NCBI GenBank assembly: GCA_010405405.1 | Contig: MU004231.1 | Span: 861,736-925,735, forward strand | Source of the DNA: Microthyrium microscopicum | Lineage: Eukaryota; Ascomycota; Dothideomycetes; Microthyriales; Microthyriaceae | Direction of reading: 5' to 3' | DNA length: 64,000 nucleotides | Shown: in pieces, positions 20,819 through 31,894 of the stretch | Position numbering within the stretch: position 1 is the first letter of the stretch | How the letters are laid out: every line of letters begins with the position of its first letter | Notes under the pieces: model-generated | Told to the model about the DNA's origin: nothing | Seen by the model: the letters and a program-made list of their open reading frames with translations, nothing else | Databases searched by the model: none | Made by a program: the position numbers and the translations under genes

Positions 20819-23620
20819 ATGGCTCCAGACGCCGCTACTGAAGTAGCCTCTCGCGGCTCATCCGCTGCTTCGGCAAGATCTTCTATTTCGCGCAGAGCTC
20901 CAGTAAACCCCCAGCAACAACTATCCCAAATCGAAAAGAGCGTAACCCATCTCCTCGTCGCGACAAAACAATTACTTGAAACACTTACACAATGGTCGAG
21001 GGGAAGCGCTACCGAAAATGAGGTGTCTGATGTCTATGTTCGACTCGGATATGAGTTTAACATAGCATGCCGAGCTTTCACTGCCATCGGTGTCGACACG
21101 GGCGATCTTGGCAATGTCCCTGAAATGCTTCGCGGCATACTTGAAGATACACTGAGCCAAGAAGCATCACAAGCGAGTTTGGACAGATTTCTACCCCGAA
21201 TCCGAGATATAATAATAGGACTGTTACAAGGACTCAAAAGGAAGCAGGCACGGTTACGATCTCGAAACACCAGGGATCTTGATAGATCTGGGAGTACTGC
21301 ATCGGTGAACAATGCCGCCACAGAAGAACCCACTTTGCCTCTTCCAGCTCGAGGATCAGTCCGTCATGGTGGTAGTCGAGAGGGTTCATTGGGAGAAATT
21401 CCTCCGCGCACATCTTCAAGAGCCGAAGGAAGAGCCTCCCCCAATGGACCAGAACCACCGCCACCTCGTATTGAACTTTTCGATGGACCGCGAGAGCTAT
21501 CCGATTCGTCTCTGTCTAGTAAGACTGCACAGAATCTACCGGTACAAAGCCCTCCATATCCAACCGACGACTCAATGCCGCAACCTACACCACCCCCTCA
21601 TGCCTCTTTTCCAAACCCACCAGTTCCCCCACCAAAGGGAGGCCAAGATGCACTGCTCGCTTTACAAAAAGGAGGTGAACTGGAGCGACGTGCGTCGCGG
21701 CGATTTTCAACATATCAAATAAATAAACAGCTGGGTGGTGGGTCCATGAGCGGCATCATGATACCCCCGGCTCAAAATGGCCCAGCTCCGAATCGTGGTC
21801 GCGAAGTCCGAGAGTCCCTGAATGCCGTGCGACAGCGCGGATCCCAGCTGTACAACCGTGCAAAGTCCGAAAGACGGTTAGTCGGAGACGATTCGCCCTC
21901 GCGAAACGTACCAAATCGGATATCTGAAGAGAGTCTGTCAAAGGGCTCGGACAAGAACGCCGAGGCGCTAGCGGAATTGGAGGGTGGTGATCAATCGCCT
22001 GCCATATCTGCTACGCTCTCCGGACCACTGGATACACCTGCTTCTACGGCAGCTGGGACACCGACTGTACCGGCGAGACGGATTTCTTCCAAGAAGCGAG
22101 ATAGTCCAAATACATCGGGGCAGTTTATAGCAGAGGAATCGCCACAGCCCGGCAAACCGTTGACCCTGTTTTTACAATTCAAGCAAAAAGTCAAGAAGAT
22201 TGTTCTAGACGATGGTTCGAATGATTTGTCCATTGCTCGCTTACAGCTCGCCTTCATCGACAAATTCGCATGGAATACTCATGGTAATGGCATGGATTTG
22301 CCAGAAATATACATTCAAGATTCAGTTTCAGGTGTGCGGTATGAATTGGAAGACTTGAATGACATAAAAAACAACTGTGTGCTGGTTCTCAATTATGAAC
22401 CGCTCGATGAGGTGAAAAGACATATCGACGATGGGATAGGAGGCCTAAGAAGGGTAGTTGAAGGAATCAAAACCTCAGTCGATAATCAACAGTCAACCAT
22501 CCAGAGAATCAACGACCGACAAACCGAGACACAGAAAGAAATCGCTACAATTGCTTCTGCTCCACCAACAGCCTTGAGAGTAACATCCTCAAGTAGTACT
22601 TCTTTAGCGGCACCCAAGTTCAGTGGCAATCAATTAACCGAGATACAAATTCTCCGCCGAAATCTTGCAGTTTTACGCCAATCCTACTCATCATTCGCCT
22701 CAGACATGGCAGCTTGCATGTCAGAAGTCCGCACCAAAGCCAAAGCAGTCACATCCGCAGCCGTCACCGCCGCCCTGCCAAACATGGACGGCGAAAGTGG
22801 TCGCGCATACATGAAAACTACGCTCTACGAATCAGTCGCCAAGGAACAATCTGCCATTGTCGACCGCGTCGATGACGTCCAGGACTCGATTGAGGATCTG
22901 CGCAAAGATGTCGTTACGCGCGGCGTCCGTCCTCTTCCTCGCCAGCTTGAACAAGTCGCCAAAGATCTCAGCAATGCAACCTCAGACCTCAAGAAACTTG
23001 AAGCTCTTGTCAACAACGAACGTCCACTCTGGAACAAGATCTGGAAACAAGAGTTGCAAGACGTTTGCGATGATCGAGAAACGCTCAAGGAGGTCGAGGC
23101 GCTGTTTGGCGACATGAAGCTTGATCTCGAGGAGAGCGAGAAGACATTCCGACTCGTTGAGGAGGCGTGCAAGCAGCAAAATGCTATGGCGGGAAATACA
23201 CCCGCCAACGGAACTGCACGTAGTTCAAGTGGCACTGCGCGTGTTCCTGCGCTTGCATTCAATATCAATCCTCCGGATCCTGATAAGGCTAAGCATGGTT
23301 TGCTTGTTGAGGTCCAAGGACTGACAGTGGATCACGAGTCGAGGCTTGAAGCTATTCAGAGGGCGGAGCGCGCTCGGCAGAAGGAGCTAGAGAGTCGTAA
23401 GGACAACGATGAGCTGAAGAAGGAGCTCGGCAGCTTTGTCAAGGAAGACAAGTTGAAGAAGAGCGGAGGTGTTGAGGAGGCTGAGCGGATACGGAAAGCG
23501 AAAGATGAGCGAATACGCAAGGAGTACTGGGAGCGGCAGAATGGGATAGAACCAGCGGCTGAAGCAGATGCCGCTGAGCAGCAGGCACCCGAGGAAGAGA
23601 AAGTAAATGGGGAGAGTTAG
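20819..23620 (+). CDS. BUD6: Bud6/Aip3 actin-interacting polarity protein
   Basis: Polarisome component that binds actin monomers and works as a nucleation-promoting partner of formins at sites of polarised growth. Intron-free frame of 933 aa. Residues about 30-150 form the conserved N-terminal helical domain (QLSQIEKSVTHLLVATKQLL, LTQWSRGSATENEVSDVYVR). The centre (150-440) is Pro/Ser-rich and disordered. From about 445 the AIP3 core begins with LFLQFKQKVKKIVLDDG and a ubiquitin-like SIARLQLAFIDKF...IQDSVSGVRYELEDL segment, then a long coiled-coil C-terminal region that dimerises in yeast Bud6. The tail is Glu/Lys-rich with AEAD-type runs. The ATG at 20819 is preceded by a CT-rich leader. 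Confidence 0.95.
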   Translation: MAPDAATEVASRGSSAASARSSISRRAPVNPQQQLSQIEKSVTHLLVATKQLLETLTQWSRGSATENEVSDVYVRLGYEFNIACRAFTAIGVDTGDLGNVPEMLRGILEDTLSQEASQASLDRFLPRIRDIIIGLLQGLKRKQARLRSRNTRDLDRSGSTASVNNAATEEPTLPLPARGSVRHGGSREGSLGEIPPRTSSRAEGRASPNGPEPPPPRIELFDGPRELSDSSLSSKTAQNLPVQSPPYPTDDSMPQPTPPPHASFPNPPVPPPKGGQDALLALQKGGELERRASRRFSTYQINKQLGGGSMSGIMIPPAQNGPAPNRGREVRESLNAVRQRGSQLYNRAKSERRLVGDDSPSRNVPNRISEESLSKGSDKNAEALAELEGGDQSPAISATLSGPLDTPASTAAGTPTVPARRISSKKRDSPNTSGQFIAEESPQPGKPLTLFLQFKQKVKKIVLDDGSNDLSIARLQLAFIDKFAWNTHGNGMDLPEIYIQDSVSGVRYELEDLNDIKNNCVLVLNYEPLDEVKRHIDDGIGGLRRVVEGIKTSVDNQQSTIQRINDRQTETQKEIATIASAPPTALRVTSSSSTSLAAPKFSGNQLTEIQILRRNLAVLRQSYSSFASDMAACMSEVRTKAKAVTSAAVTAALPNMDGESGRAYMKTTLYESVAKEQSAIVDRVDDVQDSIEDLRKDVVTRGVRPLPRQLEQVAKDLSNATSDLKKLEALVNNERPLWNKIWKQELQDVCDDRETLKEVEALFGDMKLDLEESEKTFRLVEEACKQQNAMAGNTPANGTARSSSGTARVPALAFNINPPDPDKAKHGLLVEVQGLTVDHESRLEAIQRAERARQKELESRKDNDELKKELGSFVKEDKLKKSGGVEEAERIRKAKDERIRKEYWERQNGIEPAAEADAAEQQAPEEEKVNGES

Positions 23621-24368
23621 ACATGAAATTGCATGTATAATGTTTTTAATGTTGCCAATGGACGAATACGGGGTTCCAAATGGCATGTTGTTGAGCTATA
23701 AGCAGTCAGCTATAGTAAGCGGGAGTGATATATTGTCTCTGGGTTGATGTTTTTGCTTTACTTTAGCAGTAACTACCCCCTATTGCGCAACAAACAATTG
23801 ATCTTTGCTACCTTTCATTTATATTTACCCAGTGGGTATCACATCTTCTTTATCAAAACTGTCTACGGTAATATGCAAGGAGAAACCATGCACAATGTGA
23901 AATACATCCCCTGTAAGAGCAATGATCGTCATTGCCCATTGGCACATTATCCACTCTTCCCAACTTCACTCCCTCCACCAGAACTCCCCCTCAGTTCCAA
24001 TCAACAGCCCACCAAACAATCTACTAGTCAAATCCATCTTTGCTTTTGCTCTCCCATCTCCTCATTTGCTGCTCGTTTTTGTTGCATCAATATAAGCTTG
24101 ATCTCTTGCTTCTTCTCTCCTTGTTGTTGCTGTTTAACGCTCCTTCAAACAATCTCAGACCACCCCACTTCATACACCACAGCTATCTACATCACAACCA
24201 CAACCAACAATCCCAAATTGATCTCGCCCTGACGGCATGTCCTGGGCTGCAGTCCGTCCGGTCGACTGCGACAAGGAGACCTGCCCCTCAGGTTCTCCAG
24301 TCGAGCGCCGCAACCCATAATACACCACTCTCACTGGAGCCGCCACCCAACCTATCTAGAAATCAACC
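23621..24368. other. Intergenic region, CT-rich leader of the mitochondrial carrier
   Basis: 748 bp. The distal part is AT-rich 3' sequence after BUD6. About 23940-24368 is C/T-rich and holds a 27-codon upstream frame (listed separately). Confidence 0.5.
24237..24320 (+). promoter_or_regulatory. Upstream ORF (27 codons) in the carrier leader
   Basis: ATG at 24237 opens a 27-codon frame (MSWAAVRPVDCDKETCPSGS...) that stops at 24320, 48 bp before the carrier start. The start has G at -3. If the leader is transcribed and unspliced, scanning ribosomes would meet this frame first, which could lower translation of the main frame. No transcript evidence is available. Confidence 0.4.
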
Positions 24369-25642
24369 ATGCCCTCATCGCCCACAACCACCACCAAAAA
24401 CACAGCCGTCGCTCCCCAAGATGCGGTCCGTCCCCAAGACCACCGCCGACCCCGGCAACGCGCCCGTCCATATCCTCTCAGCGACTACGCGCCCACCCAA
24501 ATAGCCAAAATCCTCGCCCAAGAAAATCGCGTCAAAACTGCTTCCCTCGTCTCTTCCATCTGCTCCCAGGTAGCCCTCTATCCAATGGACAGTATAAAAA
24601 CGCGCATGCAGGTCCACAAATTCTCCTCCGTCTACGATTGCATTTCCGAAATTAAACGCACAGAGGGCTTACGACATGGGCTATATCGAGGGATAGTGGG
24701 ACCCACTGTTAGCTACTCGATTGTCCGGATGATCACGTTTGACTGGTATAATAAGATGAAGTACAATGTTGATGATCTGGTTACGAGTGCGACGGGGGAG
24801 AGTGTGTTGGTGGCGGTGAATACGCCGGGGAGTAGGCCGAGTTTGTTGAGTACGGCGTGTTTTGCGTCGGCTGGGGCGGTGGTGGGGTTTGGGGTGAGCT
24901 TTTTGGCTTGTCCGTTTGAGTTGTTGAAGGTGGGGAGGCAGATGTCGGGAATGGTGGGGGCGGGCAGTAAGAGTTCGTTTGATGAGACGTTGAGTAAGAG
25001 GTATAGGGATCGGGGGACGTTGAGTGCGGCGTTGGATTTGTATCGGAGGATTGGTATAAGGGGTCTTTATTCGGGCATACATCTTCATGCGGGTAAGTCA
25101 ATTGATATCGTGGTGCGCATGGTGGAGCTAATGGTTTGTAGTTCGCGATACGGTAGGCACTGGTATCTTTTGGGGGTCATACGAGGGAGTCAAGCAATTG
25201 CTAAGCGTCACTCGCGGAGGCCGACCAGACAGTCCATTGGCAGGCGGTATAGCAGGCGGTTTTTGCGGAATGCTGGCATATCTCGCAGTAAGGCCTTTTA
25301 TAACACTTTCACAACATCTTTCTAACGTAACAGGCCTATCCAATCGACACGGTCAAAGCAGTCTACCAACGTAATTGCCTTTTCTCCAAAGATGGTCACA
25401 AGAACTACGTCCCAGTTCAATGGTTCAACCCCGAACAATACAGAGGTACATATCTCTACCACTTTGAGCCAGCATTGGTTTCTAATAATCTACCCACAGG
25501 TCTGCCTATTACCATGACGCGAGTATTCATGAGCAACCTCATACAGATGTGGATCTTTGAATATATGAAGAAAGAAATCCGCGCATTTGACATTGATCCT
25601 CCTCCACCGGCACGCCTTCCCAAACACGACCCCTTGAATTAG
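24369..25642 (+). CDS. Mitochondrial carrier (SLC25) family protein
   Basis: Inner-membrane solute exchanger with three repeats of about 100 residues, each carrying a Px[DE]xx[KR] signature. Exons 24369-25092, 25142-25287, 25334-25445 and 25500-25642 give 374 aa; all introns are GT-AG of 46-54 bp. Repeat 1 shows SQVALYPMDSIKTRMQVH, repeat 2 SFLACPFELLKVGRQM, and repeat 3 (restored only by splicing) GMLAYLAAYPIDTVKAVYQR. Exon 2 joins HAVRDTVGTGIF, the matrix-loop RDxxGT block common in this family. The 50-residue N-tail is Pro/Arg-rich. The Asp/Glu pairs of the matrix gate are intact. Transported substrate is unknown; repeat 2 has Glu (PFELLK) where many carriers have Asp, as in amino-acid/carnitine-type members. 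Confidence 0.9.
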
Positions 25643-26012
25643 GGATGCACTCTTTCGCAGCCTATTTTATTGAGCACGAGCATCACTTAGGCGTTGGATG
25701 GTAACTTTGTGGTCTAGCTTATTTTGTTGGGTGAGAAACTCAGATTGTTATGTTTATGTATGATATAGTGGCTGGATGGATGGATAAGATAATGATATAT
25801 AAGAAAAACATATCAAAGAAATGAGAACATTACTGAAATCATCACCGTTTACTCGGTTACAATAAGCATGTCTGGCGTAGCAGTCTTCTTGGTATTGGTT
25901 TGTCATTTTGATACAAGACTAATAATCGAGCTGCTCTGTTCACAGGTTATCTACTCTGCCAAATCTCCGCATGACTGCAGCTTTCAAAGCATCCAGATAC
26001 ACTTCTTCTCAT
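25643..26012. other. Convergent 3' intergenic region
   Basis: 370 bp between the carrier and the complex I subunit. AT-rich, with repeated tgga/taaga words near 25770-25800. No gene seen. Confidence 0.45.
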
Positions 26013-26445
26013 CTAGTATTCAACGATTGGGTTGCCCCGGAGCTTGCCTCGAAATTCATACTTTCCCTATCATCACCAGCAATTAGTCTTTGATCTCCAA
26101 CAGCCCCAATTCTCTCCAGCCCCCCGCGAAGGTGTATTCCGCCAAGCGTAGACTTACATCCGTTTGCAATCCCACATATAGAAAGGCGGCTGGTATTATA
26201 GCAACGTATACGAGCGATATCCGTGCTGTTCTCGGTGTCCATTTGAAGTACTTGTATCGGTTCGCGCTCATGTCTGGCAGATTAGGGTCAGTCGGCCGAA
26301 TGTATACGTCCTTCGTGTGTTTTACGTACTGTACCACTTCAACAGCGCCGGGTCCATGTTGACCACTACATCATTTGGTTAGCTTTTCCGTCTTCAGAAA
26401 GCTGTTGAAGTTGTGCGGACCTTGGGGTCCGTGGCCGCCTGCCAT
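26013..26445 (-). CDS. NADH:ubiquinone oxidoreductase B15-like subunit (NDUFB4 homologue)
   Basis: Small accessory subunit of the membrane arm of respiratory complex I. Four exons on the minus strand, 26445-26421, 26365-26330, 26273-26158 and 26066-26013, encode only 76 aa. The spliced product starts MAGGHGPQVVNMDPALLKWY, continues NMSANRYKYFKWTPRTARIS, has one membrane helix (LVYVAIIPAAFLYVGL, about 42-57), and ends TDGKYEFRGKLRGNPIVEY. The NRYKYFRWTPRTA block and the C-terminal R-G-x-x-I-x-E-F/Y end are what I know from fungal NDUFB4/B15 proteins. The introns (55, 56 and 91 bp) are GT-AG and keep frame. Exon 2 is only 36 nt. Automated callers could easily miss or mis-splice this gene. Confidence 0.85.
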
Positions 26446-27475
26446 TGTGGTCGTGGGAATTCGCTGTTGTTGCGGGTGATCTGGGTTGTGAAGAGCGGTA
26501 CTCGGGGAGGTCTTTAGATGGCGAGATAGGGCGTGTTCTGGTGAGTTTGAGGACTTTAGAGGCGGTGTTCAATGGATGAAGTTGGGTGCAGATGATGCGC
26601 TTGGCGGGAGACCGAAGGTGTTCCGAGCACTATGATTGGTCGGTGCGGAATAGAGCTTCCTAACTTCATGGCGACTGTGAGCCTTTGTAGATGCTTCTTT
26701 GCATCGATGTAGTACATAATCTTTCAGCGTGCTATCGCTTCCGGAGAGGATTTCAAACAAGAGCTTTTGAATCTTCATTCCAATGCTGCACCGGTTGAGG
26801 CCTGCATTCGATGCGCCTACTTGACAATGTCCTTGGACGGCCAACCGCTTTCTCATCCGGAACTATTGACGACTCTGAATACCATTGAGTACGTAGAAAG
26901 GGTCGTAGAATGTTGGATTTGAATATTCTATGTGTGGGGTACAGTACTAATGGACATCGCGTGCCGCTTAATTTGTTAACCTGTGCCAAACCACATGCAA
27001 CCACAGATACAACTCTTTACTCTAGTGATTCCAGCATATCTCGGTGATCTCAAGTAAACCGCGAAGAAGCTTGTTCTCCTTTTCCGAGCTCGCTTTCTTC
27101 CTTTCCAGTCTTGCTACAAGCTCACTCTAATGCAAGTTTTCTTTCCAAGGCGGACCTGAATACATGTCTAAACGAGGATCCTAAAAGGTCCACACACCGT
27201 ATTAATATCGACAAAAACACGAAACGAAAAAGGTGAATTCAGTTGCTTATTGACACCAAAGGTCTTTGTTCCATAAACAGATCAGGGGACAGCATACAAA
27301 GCTATGATCCGAACACACCAAACACCAGACAATGGAGCGCATCATTTTTGGAACAAAGAATGACAATTCGGTTTTAGATTCTTCATGTTTCCATTTGAAC
27401 ACCCACAAAACATTTCTTGTTGCGCTTTTGCAGCCAAGATTACTTGCATCAAGAAATTTATAAGCCCTCGCAAAT
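26446..27475. promoter_or_regulatory. Divergent intergenic region
   Basis: About 1 kb between the complex I subunit and the 503-aa gene, so it carries both promoters. Minus-strand frames at 26569-27004 and 27247-27495 show no family features and are not called. Confidence 0.45.
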
Positions 27476-28987
27476 ATGTCTTTCCGTTCGTCCAAGAGAA
27501 TGACTGCTGGACCGTCCGAGAAAAGCGGTTCTGCTCAAGTCCGGAATAGACCTTCTTCCATGGGCGTTCTAGCCTCTGCCACCAAGGACCTCTTGAATTT
27601 CAAGTTAGACGGCAAGCCTCCTCTCATTAGATTCAAACAAATGCCAAAGAGTGACTTGGAAAAATGGGCGTCCATCTTATGCCATCAGGTGCCACCAAAG
27701 CAGCAGGTCTCGACTAGTTGGAGTGTTTATCGAAAGAACACAAAAGCAGAAATTGCAAAGCTTCCGGATCATCTTAGAGACAGCCCGACCATGTGGCATC
27801 GTTTCATGAACCAGAGAATGGACGATGAGACTAGAGCCACAACACGGGAACTTTGTTCAATGCATCATCGAATGAACCGAAAGCTCGTTCGCAGCACGCT
27901 CGGTTGGATAAAGAAGGAAATTGAACTCAACATCCCTGGTGTAATGACACCTTTAGTGGCTAATGGGCTCCTAGACTCTAAAACAGCTGCTATTCTGGCT
28001 ACGTTGCAAGATATTGGTGCAATGTGGTTAGATCCAACCAACTTCGAGGCCGCTTTTCGTAGGCCAGTGAAGCAATCTTGGGAACAGCAAGCTGATCGCT
28101 GTGCTGCTTGTGTTCTAGCTAGATTTGCAGGCTCGAGCGATGCTGTCTGTGCTTTCAAAGCAGGCCTTATCGGTCGTGCATTATCCACTGGAGCGTCCAG
28201 TCGTCGCATGCAATATGTAAACTTCTTAATACAGGCTTACTCAAGTGGAAAAGCGCTCAATACCGCGGCTGAAGCATCTGGGCTCAAGATTCGAAGGGCT
28301 TTGAACGAGCTGAGATCTGTTCAACACTCTGTTTTAGGTCCTGGCTCAGAAAATGACAGCAACAAAAATGCATCACAACACCAGAAAGCACTTCCCCAAA
28401 CTCCTCCTCATCTGTCGTTGCCACCAGGATCACCAACATCGCCAATGTCGCCTGCATCACCAGTTTCTCCACTTGATCCATCAGAAGGTTCATCCAAACC
28501 CGACGTCTATGCCCCGATCCCATGGCGCTCCCCGACTGGAAGACGGAGGCAGAGAGATCAAGTGTCCGAGCTGATTGATCACTATCGTCGAACAATTTAC
28601 GAGCCCCATTTTGGCCAGGAAGATCATGCCGGCTTTGAAGAAGAACTAGAAGACGCTCCTGCGCCAGTGCGAGATTCCAATCGATGGCCAACAGCTCAGC
28701 ATGAGGAGAGCATTGCGACAATGGTTTCTGAGCAAGACAGGCAATCCAGAACGCCTTATGAACGGCTAGGGGAGATTAGCCGACCAGCTGATCCTTACGG
28801 GAGCTACACAGCGAACACTCAAACAACTGATTCACCTATTGCTGAAGCAGAAAATTCTTTCACAGGCCCAGTTCTGCCGCGGCCAATTCATACACCACAG
28901 CGAACTCGTGAAGCACGCAATCGAAGCTCAAGCATATATGAAGAAGACGTAATAGACAGAAGAACTAAGCTAGACGATTTCATTTAA
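27476..28987 (+). CDS. Unrecognised 503-aa protein with Pro/Ser-rich C-terminal half
   Basis: Intron-free frame. Residues about 30-290 look like a compact helical domain (MPKSDLEKWASILCHQVPPK, LGWIKKEIELNIPGVMTPLV, QYVNFLIQAYSSGKALNTAA). Residues 290-503 are disordered, with a SPTSPMSPASPVSP low-complexity run and many acidic and Ser residues. No signal peptide, membrane helix or catalytic motif was recognised. The N-terminal SFRSSKRM stretch is basic. Many SP sites suggest a phosphorylated scaffold or regulator, which is only inference. The ATG at 27476 is the first in frame and lies shortly after an AT-rich region. Probably a real gene given the even composition and the length without stops. 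Confidence 0.78.
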   Translation: MSFRSSKRMTAGPSEKSGSAQVRNRPSSMGVLASATKDLLNFKLDGKPPLIRFKQMPKSDLEKWASILCHQVPPKQQVSTSWSVYRKNTKAEIAKLPDHLRDSPTMWHRFMNQRMDDETRATTRELCSMHHRMNRKLVRSTLGWIKKEIELNIPGVMTPLVANGLLDSKTAAILATLQDIGAMWLDPTNFEAAFRRPVKQSWEQQADRCAACVLARFAGSSDAVCAFKAGLIGRALSTGASSRRMQYVNFLIQAYSSGKALNTAAEASGLKIRRALNELRSVQHSVLGPGSENDSNKNASQHQKALPQTPPHLSLPPGSPTSPMSPASPVSPLDPSEGSSKPDVYAPIPWRSPTGRRRQRDQVSELIDHYRRTIYEPHFGQEDHAGFEEELEDAPAPVRDSNRWPTAQHEESIATMVSEQDRQSRTPYERLGEISRPADPYGSYTANTQTTDSPIAEAENSFTGPVLPRPIHTPQRTREARNRSSSIYEEDVIDRRTKLDDFI

Positions 28988-29567
28988 GTAAGTATTTTGT
29001 CGCATCTGTTCGATTTCCTCCTTCAGATCAATAGCTCCACACAATCAGAGGCTATTCTGTTGCTTGGTCAGTGGCCTCATTTTGTACTACCCTTACTTGA
29101 TACCTTATTTTAGCAGAATAGCATATGTAATTCATTGTGTGGAACCTTCAAGTCCTCAATATGGCCCTCAGTGACTGTTAACAATCGTGATCCTAGCTAG
29201 GTGCTGCGATTCTTCGTAAACACTTGACGTAACGACTTGTCTGTACCTGAAGAGGTAGTAGTTAACTACAAACTGTGAGGATGTTTATTTATTTCGGAGC
29301 CATACTGGACTTTTTTGCGTTACTTGACGATGGTTGTGGGCCACATTGCGCCCCTATACACGCAAATATATTAAAACACTTACCTTTAAGTAAAAAGAAT
29401 TTCCACTTCCAGTAATGAAGCATGTCCAAACTAGATTCACTACCAAATGTTCGGCATCCGGAAGAATGCAACCATATTGTTATGTATGATGTGTCTAGAA
29501 TTGAGACAGGCAACGCTATTTTTTGGCATTTTGCTCAACTTTACTCCCTCAAATATTGTCGCAGATA
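28988..29567. other. Intergenic region before the GH51 gene
   Basis: 580 bp, AT-rich, with no supportable gene; it holds the GH51 promoter. Confidence 0.45.
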
Positions 29568-31894
29568 ATGTTGTCTAAGTTGGTGTTTGGGGTACTAGCC
29601 CTGGTGGATTGCTCCGTTGAAGCCTCTCGCCTAGCGATGCGATCAATATCAGAAGATGCGTTTAAGGGAGCTGTAAACAAGGCAACCGGCCCAGTGTCTT
29701 TGGACATTTCAGTCAAAAGCTCAGTAGGCAGGAACAAGACTGCCCCGTGAGTCAGCCATCATCCCTTTTTGATAACCTTCGAACCTAAAAAATTGAAAGC
29801 CACTTGTACGGGTTGATGTTTGAGGATATCAGCCATTCGGGCGATGGCGGGATTTACGGTGAACTACTGATGAATCGTGACTTCGCTGGTATTGTAGACA
29901 GGCTATAGACCATTTTCATGTTGGAGAGCTGAACAATTATAGGTGTTAATGGTACGCGCCATCCAAGTTTAGATGGCTGGTCTGCAATTGGAAGTGCAAA
30001 ACTCTCGCTGGACTCAAGTAATCCTCTTTCGAAAGCTTTGCCGACAGTAATGAAAATTGAAATACCACAAAATGCTAGTGGTGAAGTAGGATTTCAGAAT
30101 TCAGGTATATTTTGTTTTCAAGCGAATGCCAAATCAATCAACGATACTTACTAAATGTCATAGGCTGGTGGGGAGTATCGGTTCGTCCACAAACATATAC
30201 TGCCTCTTTCCATGTCAAAGGCGGCAGCAATACCAAGGGAGGCAAAATTTATGCATCTCTTATATCCATGGGAGGAGAGTTATATGCACGATCAATGGTC
30301 GAGCCACAAATAGAATCTGTATTTGAAGAACTCTCCATGAAGATTGAGAATACCAAATCCGCACAGAATGGTGCCGCCAACAGATTTGCTATAACTCTCG
30401 ATGCAAAAGATTTTGCCGGTCAGACTCTGTACTTCAGTCTCGTCAGCCTTTTTGGTGAGACTTTCAAAGGCCGTAAGAACGGGTTGAGGAAGGATATCGG
30501 TGAGGCTTTCTACGATTTGAAGCCAAAGTTTCTGCGTTTCCCAGGGGGCAACAACCTGGAAGGCGAGTCGATCGATTCTCGCTGGAAGTGGTTCGAAACC
30601 GTTGGACCATTGAAGGATAGGCCTGGTCGGAAAGGAAATTGGGGTTACTCGTAAATACAAATTCCATGATTGAGAGCTTGATCGACTAATGGGCGATAGG
30701 AACACCGATGGCCTAGGTCTTCTCGAATACCTGTATTGGTGCGAAGACATGGAGATGACGCCTGTGCTAGCAGTGTTTGCTGGATATGCTCTTCAGGGAA
30801 AAGACGGTATCTCTGTAGCTGAAAAAGATATGGGATGGGTCCTTCAGGAGGCACTGGATATGCTGGAATACGTGACTGGTCCTGAAACCAGTAAATTCGG
30901 ATCTATGCGTGCTCAACATGGTCATCCTGCACCGTTCGAGCTCGAATACATTGAAATAGGAAACGAAGACTGGTTCTCCACCACTTATGACTACCGCTGG
31001 AGGATTATGTACAATGGCCTGAAAGCAAAGTATCCTAATATCACTTACATCAGCACGGTGTTTAACGAAAGAAACAACAAAATGCAGCTTCCTGCCGGAA
31101 CAATTTGGGATACTCATCACTATGAGGAACCGCAGTATTTCTTGAAAAACTTCAACTACTACGACAACTGGAATGTAGTGGCTAACCAGACCGGAGTTGG
31201 TGTCCTCCTTGGTGAATACAGTGTGATTCAAGTCGACACTCCTTCCGGCGAGGTCAATTGGAATAATCCAAATGAACTTCGTGTTGAGGTACCAAGGTTG
31301 GTCTCTGCAATCGCTGAAGGCATATACGCCATGGGAGGAGAGCGAAATCCAAACACTGTCAAACTCTCAAGTTATGCTCCAAGTCTTCAGCGGAAAGAAG
31401 CCGTGAACTGGACACCGAATATGATCATGTTTTCCACTGATCCTGAGAGGACAATCAAGAGCGCGAGTTACTGGCAACAGTGGATGTTCAGCAGATACCA
31501 AGGCACTCACACCTTGCCAACCAACAATAGCAAAGGCAGCTACAATCCGTTGTATTGGGTGGCAAGCATCAACGAGCCAACAAGGGAAGTCTATGTCAAG
31601 GTCAGTTTCGCTATTTACTAGCATGCTTTGCCAATGGATGTACTCACCAGATTTTAGGTAATCAACGCTGGCGCAGATTCTATCCCATTGTCCATTAGCT
31701 TTGATGTCGCATTCGCTTCGTTCAACGTTACAAGTTTGGCTGGTGATAGCCTTAGTCTTTTCAACACATACGAGACCCCCTCCGTTGTACAGCCAAAAAA
31801 CACTAGCGTAGAAGCATCAGCGCTTCAAGGTGGTGTTTTCTCGTGGATCGTCCCACGTTACTCGATCCATGTTTTGCAGTTTAATTCAAAATGA
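29568..31894 (+). CDS. Secreted GH51 alpha-L-arabinofuranosidase
   Basis: Retaining glycosidase that releases arabinose from arabinan and arabinoxylan side chains in plant cell walls. Six exons, 29568-29746, 29800-29888, 29943-30104, 30164-30650, 30700-31600 and 31658-31894, give 684 aa with all five GT-AG introns in frame. The N-terminus MLSKLVFGVLALVDCSVEA is a signal peptide. Splicing rebuilds PHLYGLMFEDISHSGDGG and ELLMNRDFAGVNGT (family: EDINHSGDGGIYxELLxNRAF). The acid/base Glu is in EYIEIGNEDWF (about residue 395) and the nucleophile Glu in GVLLGEYSV (about 478). The C-terminal beta-sandwich is complete. Fits a plant-associated or saprotrophic lifestyle. The start at 29568 is the first ATG; an upstream in-frame extension lacks ATG. 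Confidence 0.95.

Noticed and set aside
22825-23268. 147-aa minus-strand frame inside BUD6
   Set aside because: Ser/Arg-rich antisense shadow of a Glu/Lys-rich coiled coil.
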